Of a stretch of 33,298 nucleotides of DNA, positions 1 to 6,474 are shown piece after piece (position 1 is the first letter of the stretch; each line of letters begins with the position of its first letter). The stretch covers positions 1 to 33,298 of the forward strand of contig CAYRTL010000055.1 of NCBI GenBank assembly GCA_964427005.1. Reading direction: 5' to 3'. The notes beneath the pieces are model-generated. The model ran no database searches. It was given only the letters and a program-made list of their open reading frames with translations, and was not told the origin of the DNA. The position numbers and the translations under genes are program-made. This DNA is from JAMXLO01 sp964427005. GTDB lineage: Bacteria; Pseudomonadota; Alphaproteobacteria; Acetobacterales; Acetobacteraceae.

Positions 1-54
1 TGGCAGCTTGCCGAAGAATTCCTCCACCCGACCTCGGCGCAGCTTCTTCGCAAT
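1..54 (-). pseudogene. Possible IS110-type transposase fragment, 5'-truncated and cut by the window edge
   Basis: Read on the minus strand, this stretch encodes KKLRRGRVEEFFGKLP. I recognise this as resembling the segment before the PPCLVGMEAC motif of IS110/IS1111 transposases (family knowledge from memory). The upstream part of such a protein, including its first catalytic Asp, is absent. At position 54 the frame enters the left end of the IS1595 element. It then continues in frame to an ATG at 96-94 preceded by GGAGA, so the IS end supplies an accidental start. I read this as a remnant that predates the IS insertion. The match is short and the call is uncertain. Confidence 0.4.
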
Positions 55-79
55 GGCGACTATGCATCTATTGACGGAT
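55..79 (+). repeat. Left terminal inverted repeat of the IS1595-family element
   Basis: This is the 25-bp left end. It matches the reverse complement of 1995-2019 at 21 of 25 positions, with mismatches at repeat positions 6, 8, 13 and 14. Similarity stops sharply at both edges of the repeat. Confidence 0.9.
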
Positions 80-126
80 TGAATTTTCTGTGGCATAACG
101 TTCTCCGTTAGACACGGGGAACCGTC

Positions 127-1041
127 ATGCGCCGCAAGCAAGCGCCTTTCACGCCGCAGATGACCATCCCGCAGTGGGAAGCGTTGTTCCCCACTGACGA
201 TGCCTGCAAAGCGTATCTCGCGGCTCGCCGCTGGCCGAACGGCGTGCGGTGCCCGCGCTGCGGTTCCGAGAATGTCTATGAACTGACGACGCGCCCCTTC
301 CATTGGGAGTGCCCAGACTGCCGGAAGGGTGGCGCTTACAGGTTCTCCGTCCTGGTCGAGACCATCTTTGAGGATACCAAGATCGGTCTGCGCCAGTGGT
401 TCAAGGTGATTTACCTGATGCTGACCAGCAAGAAGGGCATTAGCGCCTTGCAGGTCCAGCGGATTATGGGTTTCGGCTCTTACCATACAGCCCACTACAT
501 GTGTCACCGCGTCCGGTCGGGATTGATCGACCCGAATTTCCGCAAGCTGATGGGCATCGTGGAAGCCGATGAGACTTTCGTCGGCGGCAAGGCGAAGAAC
601 CGGCATAAGGATCGGCGTGGCGGTCCCGGCCGTGGCGGGATGGGTTCCGGCAAAACGCCCATCGGCGGCGCTGTCGAGCGGCAAGGGCGCGTCGTGGCTC
701 GCGTGCTGAACAACGTTCGTGCCGACACGCTGACCAGCTTCGTCCGCGAAGCGGTTTCCACCAAGGTCAGCTTGCTCGTGACGGATGAGTGGGTTGGCTA
801 CAACCGGGTGCACGAGGAATTTCCGACTGAGATCATCCGCCACACGCACGGCGGATACGTTGTCGGCGCTGTCCACACCAATACGATTGAGGGCTTCTGG
901 TCCCTCATCAAGCGCGGCATCGTCGGCGCGTTCCACAATGTCAGCCGCAAGTATCTGCCGCTCTATGTCGCCGAATTCGAGTTCCGGTACAACAACCGGC
1001 AGAACCCGGACATCTTCGGGTCCGCGATAGCAGCGTGCTGA
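127..1041 (+). CDS. IS1595-family transposase
   Basis: This 304-residue DDE-type transposase mobilises the surrounding element. The N-terminus carries a zinc ribbon with CPRC at residues 42-45 and Cys62/Cys65 (ECPDC). The catalytic core shows Asp148 in VEADETFVGGK, Asp220 in LLVTDEWVGY, and the family's HTNTIEGFWSLIKRG block (Asn252, Glu255, Lys262). It ends with the usual FRYNNR...DIFG tail. The start is the ATG at 127, with GGGGA six bases upstream. No frameshift or internal stop is seen, so the protein looks intact. An 8-bp stem hairpin (1052-1077) follows the stop codon but has no T-run. Confidence 0.95.
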   Translation: MRRKQAPFTPQMTIPQWEALFPTDDACKAYLAARRWPNGVRCPRCGSENVYELTTRPFHWECPDCRKGGAYRFSVLVETIFEDTKIGLRQWFKVIYLMLTSKKGISALQVQRIMGFGSYHTAHYMCHRVRSGLIDPNFRKLMGIVEADETFVGGKAKNRHKDRRGGPGRGGMGSGKTPIGGAVERQGRVVARVLNNVRADTLTSFVREAVSTKVSLLVTDEWVGYNRVHEEFPTEIIRHTHGGYVVGAVHTNTIEGFWSLIKRGIVGAFHNVSRKYLPLYVAEFEFRYNNRQNPDIFGSAIAAC

Positions 1042-1230
1042 GGCGCAATGACTGGCAGGCGCTTCAGGTCCTGCCAGCGGGAGCCAGCCGGATAGAAGAT
1101 GCGAGACAGTTGGAGCTCTCATTTGAAGAAAACCAGCCAAATAATCGGCGACGCGATTAAAAGCGCGATGATGAACGCCAGTAGATCATTGCCAGATGCT
1201 CGCCGATTGCGGCCCGGCGTCGTATAGCAC

Positions 1231-1932
1231 ATGGCAATAGAGAGCAGCGAAACCGAAGAAAAGGCCCTAATTCGTGCCCGAAACCGGTTCGATCTAGCCG
1301 CCAAGCTATTCGCTTGGCTGATAGTGGTTGGACTAGCTACTGAAGCCGCAGTCATATTGCAGACCCATCCATCTTGGCCAGATGCGGTAAGACAACTTGC
1401 CGGAACCTTCTTGGTACTGGTTGGGGTCGGCGGAGAAATTATCTTTGCTGGAAGATCGGGCAAATCGGCCGAAGCTCTGCGGCATCTTTCAGAACTGAAG
1501 GTCGCAGAAGCAAACCAAGAGGTCGCAAGGCTCAGAGCACGGTATGCATGGAGACGCATTGAGCCGGATACATTCGAGGCGCTAAGAGCCGCCCTACGCC
1601 CCTCGGCCACCCCCATCGGTATCGCCTCATTTTCAGAACCAGAATCGGCCACATACGCGGACGATATTGCCGCGGCTCTCGCTGGTGCGGGTTTCGATGT
1701 CAGGCGCCAGTATTCAATGACCGCGCCGCAATATGGCGTAAGCCTTTCCGACACCGCGCCCCAGTCGCCAGCTATTCGCGATGCATTCCAAGAGGCCGGG
1801 GTGGCAATGACGCTGCGGAAACCTGATTGGGCCAAGCCCCCGTGGATTGATGGCAGGTCGATGTGGCCTGATGATCGTCCGTCTATATTTGTCGGGCTGA
1901 GAGAACGACCTCCTGATGATGAGCAGGCGTAG
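1231..1932 (+). CDS. Passenger gene of the IS: two-helix membrane protein with cytoplasmic alpha/beta-like domain
   Basis: This 233-residue protein has no function that I recognise. Two hydrophobic segments, about residues 27-46 (around FAWLIVVGLATEAAVIL) and 56-73 (AGTFLVLVGVGGEIIFAG), form a hairpin. A charged helical stretch likely to be coiled coil follows (about 78-108). The C-terminal region (about 110-225) includes RPSATPIGIASFSEPESATYADDIAAAL, whose strand-helix pattern resembles a small alpha/beta domain I associate from memory with rhizobial membrane proteins. Codon use differs from the neighbours: third positions are roughly half A/T, against strongly G/C elsewhere, which points to foreign origin. 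There is no clear ribosome binding site before the ATG. It lies wholly between the IS ends. A long antisense reading frame covers it and is probably a shadow. Confidence 0.72.
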   Translation: MAIESSETEEKALIRARNRFDLAAKLFAWLIVVGLATEAAVILQTHPSWPDAVRQLAGTFLVLVGVGGEIIFAGRSGKSAEALRHLSELKVAEANQEVARLRARYAWRRIEPDTFEALRAALRPSATPIGIASFSEPESATYADDIAAALAGAGFDVRRQYSMTAPQYGVSLSDTAPQSPAIRDAFQEAGVAMTLRKPDWAKPPWIDGRSMWPDDRPSIFVGLRERPPDDEQA

Positions 1933-1994
1933 GCGCGCAGAGGAAAGAATGCCAAGGTTGAGGCGAGTAGAAGGATCATGCACCAGACGGCGCT

Positions 1995-2019
1995 ATCCGT
2001 CAATAAGTGCACAATCGCC
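1995..2019 (-). repeat. Right terminal inverted repeat of the IS1595-family element
   Basis: This is the 25-bp partner of 55-79 in opposite orientation. It is followed directly by TTCGCAAT (2020-2027), the second copy of the 8-bp target duplication whose first copy is at 47-54. Confidence 0.9.
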
Positions 2020-2033
2020 TTCGCAATGACAGG

Positions 2034-2633
2034 TTATCGGGCCAGGATCGCCTCCTCGACGTCACGCAATCGGTCCTTGCCGAAGTAGATCGCATCCCCG
2101 ACAAAGAAAGTCGGTGAGCCGAACGTGCCGCGCTCTACGGAACGCTGCGTGTTGGCGAGCAGCTCGTCCTTCACATCCTGCGTCTGTACCAGTTCGAGAA
2201 TCCTATCGGCGTCCAATCCTGATTCGACAAGCGCCGCCCGCAGGACCGCCGGATCGTCCATCTTCTTCGGCTCGGCCCACATGTGCCGATACACTTCGTC
2301 CACATACTGCTCGAAACAGCCCATACGGCGGGACACGATCGCGCCGCGCATCAGGACCAATGTATTCACAGGAAAGAACGGGTTCGGCGCAAACCGCGTG
2401 ATGCCGTGACGCTGCAGGAAACGCGCCGTTTCCAGCCGCTGGTATTCCGGCTTGTTCCTGATGCCCGCCAAACTCTCGGCTGGTGAGCGGTTGTTGGTCA
2501 GCTTGAATACGCCGCCCAGTAGAACCGGCACATAGACAAACTTGACGCCCGTCCTACGCTCGATTTCGGGGATCACCAGGTGACTCAGATAGGCATTCGG
2601 GCTGCCGAAGTCGAAATGGAATTCCACGTTCAT
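2034..2633 (-). CDS. 2-hydroxychromene-2-carboxylate isomerase-like protein (DsbA/GST-kappa fold)
   Basis: The protein has 199 residues, close to NahD-type isomerases of about 200. That family performs a glutathione-dependent cis/trans isomerisation in aromatic ring degradation. The N-terminus reads EFHFDFGSPNAYLSHL, which places Ser11 where the family's catalytic serine sits. A cis-Pro loop is visible near the C-terminus (GTFGSPTFFVGD), as expected for the thioredoxin-like fold. I chose the ATG at 2633 because it gives the canonical N-terminus and lies five bases after the dehydrogenase stop; an ATG at 2645 would add four residues. It is the last gene of the hxlR-emrAB operon. The real substrate is unknown, and many homologues are annotated only from fold. 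Confidence 0.85.
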   Translation of the reverse strand: MNVEFHFDFGSPNAYLSHLVIPEIERRTGVKFVYVPVLLGGVFKLTNNRSPAESLAGIRNKPEYQRLETARFLQRHGITRFAPNPFFPVNTLVLMRGAIVSRRMGCFEQYVDEVYRHMWAEPKKMDDPAVLRAALVESGLDADRILELVQTQDVKDELLANTQRSVERGTFGSPTFFVGDAIYFGKDRLRDVEEAILAR

Positions 2634-2638
2634 CGTAT

Positions 2639-3382
2639 TCACCATTTCTCGCCGAATGGACGAATATCGAGCTCGAACGTCCATGCATCGCGCGGTTGCT
2701 GATAAAGCTGCCAGTACGTCTCCGCGACAGAGGACGGCTGCATCAATCGGTTCGGGTCGAGATTGCGCAGCCCATCTTCGCCCTCCCGTGCCTTGATCCG
2801 CTCGCGGACCCAGGCCGTGTCCACGCCGGCATCGATCACCAGATGCGCGACATGGATGTTGTTCGGGCCAAGTTCGCGGGCCGCGCTTTGCGCCACGGCG
2901 CGCAGTCCGGCCTTCGCCGCGGCGAAGGCAGCGTAACCGGCACCGCCACGCAGGCTTGCCGTCGCGCCGGTGAAGAAGATCGCGCCACGTCCATGCGGCA
3001 GCATCAGCCTTGCGGCCTCACGCCCGGTGAGGAAGCCGGCGTAACACGCCATTTCCCAGACTTTGCGGAAGACGCGCTCGGTCGTTTGCACCAGCGGGAA
3101 ATTGACGTTGGCGCCCGCATTGAAGATGCAGACCTCCAGCGGCGCTTCGCGGTCAGCCTCGCGCAGGAAGGCGGTGATGGCATCCTCCTGGCGCGCATCG
3201 ACGGAGCGCGCGATCATGCGTCCGCCACGTGCCTCCACCTCCTGCACCAGTGGTGCAAGCTTGTCACCATTGCGGCGAGCGGCGAATACCGTGAACCCTT
3301 CAGCGGCAAACCTCCGTGCAATGGCGCTGCCGATGAAGTCGCCGGCGCCGATGATCGCCGCCGTAGCATTCCTCTGTTCCAC
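2639..3382 (-). CDS. Short-chain dehydrogenase/reductase-family protein with degenerate catalytic site
   Basis: Rossmann-fold SDR protein of 247 residues. The nucleotide-binding turn IIGAGDFIGSAIAR and the structural NAGAN motif are present. Around the active site the sequence is FFTGATASLRGGAGYAAFAAAK. Counting back from the conserved Lys puts Phe at the catalytic Tyr position (YxxxK becomes FAAAK) and Ala at the catalytic Ser position 13 residues earlier. The enzyme may use Tyr three residues before the Phe, or may not be a classical dehydrogenase. From memory, similar FASAK-type relatives exist, so this may be a subfamily trait. The start is GTG at 3382 because AAGGAGGG lies just upstream; a TTG at 3397 would place that ribosome site inside the gene. 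The gene starts 11 bases after the efflux pump stop. Confidence 0.85.
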   Translation of the reverse strand: MEQRNATAAIIGAGDFIGSAIARRFAAEGFTVFAARRNGDKLAPLVQEVEARGGRMIARSVDARQEDAITAFLREADREAPLEVCIFNAGANVNFPLVQTTERVFRKVWEMACYAGFLTGREAARLMLPHGRGAIFFTGATASLRGGAGYAAFAAAKAGLRAVAQSAARELGPNNIHVAHLVIDAGVDTAWVRERIKAREGEDGLRNLDPNRLMQPSSVAETYWQLYQQPRDAWTFELDIRPFGEKW

Positions 3383-3393
3383 ATCGCCCTCCT

Positions 3394-4814
3394 TCAATGA
3401 GCGTCCCGTGTCGGCGCTGCCTGCAACGCAACCTTGCGCATGAGCGGCACCAATATCGTCGCAAGCACAAAGCAGAGCGCGATCACGAAGAACGCGTCGG
3501 CAAAGCTCTCCGTGCGTGCNNNNNNNNNNNNNNNNNNNNNNNNNNNNNNNNNNNNNNNNNNNNNNNNNNNNNNNNNNNNNNNNNNNNNNNNNNNNNNNNN
3601 NNNNNNNNNNNNNNNNNNNTCAGTCCGCCGAGTGTCAGCGACACCGTCGGCGCCACGGCGAACTGCTGCGAGAATCCGCGAAATGCCTGAGGCAGCATCA
3701 GTTCGCGCCAGCCCCAGTCATGCGTGATTGGCGTGAAGTTCCACATGCTGATGGCAAAGCATGCGAGGCCGAACATCATGAGCCAGCGCAGGTCGATGCG
3801 TCGCGCCAGCACTGTGTAGAAGGGAATGGCGCAGACCTGGAACAGGCCGGTGGTGAACACCGCCTCGCCAATCTGCAACGCGCTGAAGCCGCGCACCCGC
3901 GCCAGGAACAGTGGCGTCAGATAGATCGTGGCGAAGATGCCGATGCCAGTCACGAACGAGAAGAAGCAGCCCAGTGAGAAGTTCCGGCTCGTCAAGGCGC
4001 GCAGATCAACCACTGGATGGCTGTAGGTCAGGCTCCGCCATACGAAAGCGACACCGGCAATGCCGGAGATCCACGCGGTGCTGCGTATCGTCGCATCGCC
4101 GAACCAGTCCCACCGCGGGCCTTCCTCCAGCGTATATTCCAGGCAGCCGAGAAAGACGGCCATCAGTGCCATGCCGAGGTAGTCGGCGCCGCGCAGCAAT
4201 GACGGGTTTGGCCGATCCACCTTCACCAGCATCGGCACGACAACCGATACGAAAATGCCGGGGACGAGATTGATAAAGAACAGCCAGTGCCAGGAGTAGT
4301 TATCGGTGATCCAACCGCCAATCGTCGGACCCAAAGTCGGTGCCAGCGAGGAGATGCAGCCTATCGTCGCGGCGGCAATCACGCGCTGCTGGTTGCTGAA
4401 ATAGATGAAGGCGGTGGTGAAGACGGTCGGGATCATCGACCCGCCGAGAAAGCCCTGCAGGGCACGGAACACGATCATGCTTTCGATGTTCCATGCCCAG
4501 CCGCACAGGAGGCTGGTGATGGTGAACCCGACGGACGAAGCGCAGAACAGCCAGCGCGTGGACATCACGCGCGACAGCCAGCCGGACAGTGGGATCACCA
4601 CGATCTCGGCGATCAGGTAGCTGGTCTGGACCCATGCAACCTCATCAGCACCGGCAGACAGACCGCCGCCGATATCCGCCAGGGAAGCCGAGACGATCTG
4701 GATGTCGAGCAGTGCGATGAAGAAACCCACGCACATGCTGGCGAACGCAAACACCTTCGTTGCAGTGGGCAGCTCCATAGGAGCGACGGCCGCATTGGCG
4801 GTGGTGGCGCTCAT
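3394..4814 (-). CDS. emrB: EmrB-type MFS multidrug efflux transporter (DHA2 family), interrupted by an assembly gap
   Basis: Proton-driven inner-membrane drug exporter that pairs with the EmrA-type adaptor encoded just upstream. About 398 N-terminal residues are readable before the gap. They contain LDIQIVSASL (Asp37, helix 1), an A-like motif GWLSRVMSTR (78-87) and motif C LAPTLGPTIGGW (157-168), all typical of 14-helix DHA2 pumps. After the 100-N gap (3520-3619) the last helix resumes as SFADAFFVIALCFVLATILV and ends in PTRDAH with a stop at 3396-3394. The two parts are in different frames across exactly 100 Ns, as expected if the gap length is nominal. The ATG overlaps the emrA stop (ATGA). 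The true length is probably near 510-530 residues. Confidence 0.9.
3520..3619. other. Assembly gap of exactly 100 N inside emrB
   Basis: The run is 100 unknown bases, the usual placeholder for a gap of unknown size. The reading frame before it (set by 4814) and after it (set by the stop at 3394) differ, so the real missing length is not 100 bases, or there is a local error. Protein fragments spanning this run should not be trusted. Confidence 0.98.
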
Positions 4815-5896
4815 CTCTCGTCTATCGACGCTGTGACGGACAGGCCAGGACGCAGTCGGCCGAGCGTGGACGCGTCGCCATCCAGTGCCACGCGCACCGG
4901 CACACGCTGCACGATCTTGGTGAAGTTGCCGGTGGCATTCTCCGCCGGCAGCACGCTGAACACCGCGCCCGTTGCGGGGGCCAGGCTTGCGACATGGCCG
5001 GAAAACACTTCGCCAGGCAGCACATCAGCCTGGATCGTCACCGGCATGCCCTGCCGCATGTGCGCGAGCTGGCTCTCCTTGAAGTTGGCATCGACCCACA
5101 GCCCATGCGCAGGAACCAGCGAGATGAGCTGCGCGCCAACGGTCGCATATGCACCGGCGCGTGCACTGCGATTGCCGACTGTACCGTCGATCGGCGCACG
5201 CAGCTCGGTGTAGCTCAGGTTGAGCTGTGCGGTGTCGCGATCCGCGATGGCGCCGGCCAGTGCGGCCACTGCTTGCTGCTTCTGGGTGTCAATCACGTCG
5301 AGCTGGCGTTCCGCTGCGTCGAGCGCCGCGCGTGCCCGCGCATCCGCGGCGAGCGCCTTTTGGTAGTCGGCATCGGCCTGCTGGTAGCGCTGCACCGGGG
5401 CGGCATGGTCCTGCGACAGCTCGCGATAGCGATCGACGTCGTATTTGCTGCGGACGATTTCCGCACGGGTGGCCAATAACGCAGCCTTCGCCTGCGCAAT
5501 CACCGACTCCTGCAGGCGCCGGTTGGCGTCTAGATTGGCCAGCGCGGCCTGCTGTCCAGCGACCGAGGCAGCAGCCTTCGCCAGCGCCGCGCGATAGTCC
5601 CTGTCGTCCAGTTTCACCAGCAGATCGCCGGCCTTGACCGCCTGATTGTCACTGACAGCCACCTCGGCCACGAGACCGGCCACCTTCGGAGCAATGACGG
5701 TGACGTCGCCGCCGACATAGGCATCGTCCGTGGTCTCGATGAAGCGGCCGACGGTCCACCAATGGTGTCCGTACGCGGCGGCAGAGATGCCGACGAGCAG
5801 GGCCGCGCCGGCCAACGCGAGATGCTGGCGCGAAATGCTCGCCTGCCGCACCGGCGGGCGGGCGATGATGTCGCGCTCGACGGCGCGGCCGCTCAT
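4811..5896 (-). CDS. emrA: EmrA/HlyD-family membrane fusion protein (efflux periplasmic adaptor)
   Basis: Periplasmic adaptor of 361 residues that links the EmrB-type pump to the outer membrane. A short cytoplasmic tail precedes one membrane anchor (about residues 25-46). The EmrA signature TTDDAYVGGDVTVIAP then starts the first half of the biotinyl-lipoyl domain. A long Ala/Gln/Asp-rich coiled-coil hairpin (about 100-230) follows. The second lipoyl half and beta-barrel (about 232-355) contain NLSYTELRAPIDGTVGN. Its ATG overlaps the hxlR stop and its stop overlaps the emrB start, both as ATGA, indicating translational coupling. The substrate range is unknown. Regulation is probably by the adjacent HxlR protein. 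Confidence 0.92.
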   Translation of the reverse strand: MSGRAVERDIIARPPVRQASISRQHLALAGAALLVGISAAAYGHHWWTVGRFIETTDDAYVGGDVTVIAPKVAGLVAEVAVSDNQAVKAGDLLVKLDDRDYRAALAKAAASVAGQQAALANLDANRRLQESVIAQAKAALLATRAEIVRSKYDVDRYRELSQDHAAPVQRYQQADADYQKALAADARARAALDAAERQLDVIDTQKQQAVAALAGAIADRDTAQLNLSYTELRAPIDGTVGNRSARAGAYATVGAQLISLVPAHGLWVDANFKESQLAHMRQGMPVTIQADVLPGEVFSGHVASLAPATGAVFSVLPAENATGNFTKIVQRVPVRVALDGDASTLGRLRPGLSVTASIDER

Positions 5897-6354
5897 GACG
5901 TCCTCGCGAGTGCCGGCCGCGCGGGCACCGAGCGGAATGCAGGTTCCGTCATGATCTTGCCGGTGCGGCGGTCCACGAGGACGGGATCAGCCGGCTCGCC
6001 AGTCTCAGTATCAACAACGATCATGCTCGGCCCTTCAGGGGCAAAATGGCGATTGCCCCAGGCAAGCAGCGCCCACAGGACCGGGCGGAAGTCGCGACCA
6101 CGCTCGGTCAGCACGTACTCGTAGCGGGGCGGGTGCTCGCTATAGCGGCGACGCTCCAGCAGGCCGGACTCGACCAGCGCGTTCAGCCGCCGGGTCAGCA
6201 TGTTCGGCGCGATGTCCAAACTCTTCTGGAACTGGTCGAAGCGCGTCAGCCCACGAAAGGCGTCGCGCAGGATCAGGATGCTCCACCATTCCCCGACCCG
6301 CTCCAGGCTGCGGGCGATCGGGCAGGTCATCGATCCAAAGCTCTTGCGCTGCAT
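5893..6354 (-). CDS. HxlR-family winged-helix transcriptional regulator
   Basis: DNA-binding regulator of 153 residues and first gene of the efflux operon. It shows the HxlR pattern: Cys11 in MTCPIARSLERVGEWW (a conserved Cys often involved in redox or electrophile sensing in this family), a recognition region around FDQFQKSLDIAPNMLTRRL, and a wing with SEHPPRYEYVLTERG. Residues 110-153 form an unconserved tail. The start is ATG 6354 with GAGGGA about six bases upstream. It overlaps emrA by ATGA. A pair of palindromes lies 15 bases upstream of its start, so autoregulation of the whole operon is likely (inference). An activating signal such as an aromatic or electrophilic compound would fit the neighbouring enzymes. 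Confidence 0.9.
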   Translation of the reverse strand: MQRKSFGSMTCPIARSLERVGEWWSILILRDAFRGLTRFDQFQKSLDIAPNMLTRRLNALVESGLLERRRYSEHPPRYEYVLTERGRDFRPVLWALLAWGNRHFAPEGPSMIVVDTETGEPADPVLVDRRTGKIMTEPAFRSVPARPALARTS

Positions 6355-6368
6355 GGCCGGTCCCTCAT

Positions 6369-6425
6369 GTCACATGCATCATGCAAGTAACCCCATAAGG
6401 TATTTGCTTGCATGATGCAAGTGAC
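6369..6425. promoter_or_regulatory. Double palindromic operator upstream of hxlR
   Basis: Two 22-base arms (6369-6390 and 6404-6425) are inverted copies matching at 20 of 22 positions. Each arm is itself a palindrome: CTTGCATGATGCAAG (6407-6421) is a perfect 15-mer with an odd centre, and 6372-6388 is a 17-mer with one broken pair. The centres (6380 and 6414) are 34 bp apart, about three helical turns, so two dimers could bind nearly the same face. A weak minus-strand promoter (TTGCAT, 17 bases, TATGGG) runs between the two sites, so binding would cover it. HxlR is the obvious candidate ligand; tlyA, divergent at 6475, could also be affected. Confidence 0.75.
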
Positions 6426-6474
6426 AAAGCGCGACGCTCTCGCGAAACAGCCGGGGTAGTGCGACATTGCCGGC

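Larger units (their letters stand above)
55..2019 (+). mobile_element. Complete IS1595-family insertion sequence with passenger gene (1965 bp)
   Basis: Both ends can be defined from the sequence. The left end (55-79) starts GGCGACTATGCATC and ends TTGACGGAT. The reverse complement of the right end (1995-2019) starts GGCGATTGTGCACT and ends TTGACGGAT, giving 21 of 25 identical positions. The flanks carry a perfect direct repeat TTCGCAAT at 47-54 and 2020-2027. An 8-bp duplication is the known target-site size of the IS1595 family and agrees with the transposase inside. The element holds two plus-strand genes: the transposase (127-1041) and a passenger membrane-protein gene (1231-1932). It lies 6 bp beyond the 3' end of the minus-strand isomerase gene, so that gene is not disrupted. 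An intact transposase, ends and duplication suggest a recent, possibly still active insertion. Confidence 0.92.

Noticed and set aside
1..111. Plus-strand frame ending at 111, apparent C-terminus of a gene before the transposase
   Set aside because: It crosses the left IS end and target duplication, so it cannot be an old gene end. The minus-strand reading matches an IS110-like fragment better.
1052..1077. 8-bp stem hairpin after the transposase gene as a terminator
   Set aside because: The stem is perfect (CTGGCAGG / CCTGCCAG) but the loop is 10 bases and no T-run follows, so it is not called as a terminator.
4287..5213. 308-codon plus-strand frame
   Set aside because: It lies antisense to emrB and emrA, which have clear family motifs. 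Its composition (rich in Arg, Ala, Gly) is typical of a high-GC shadow frame.
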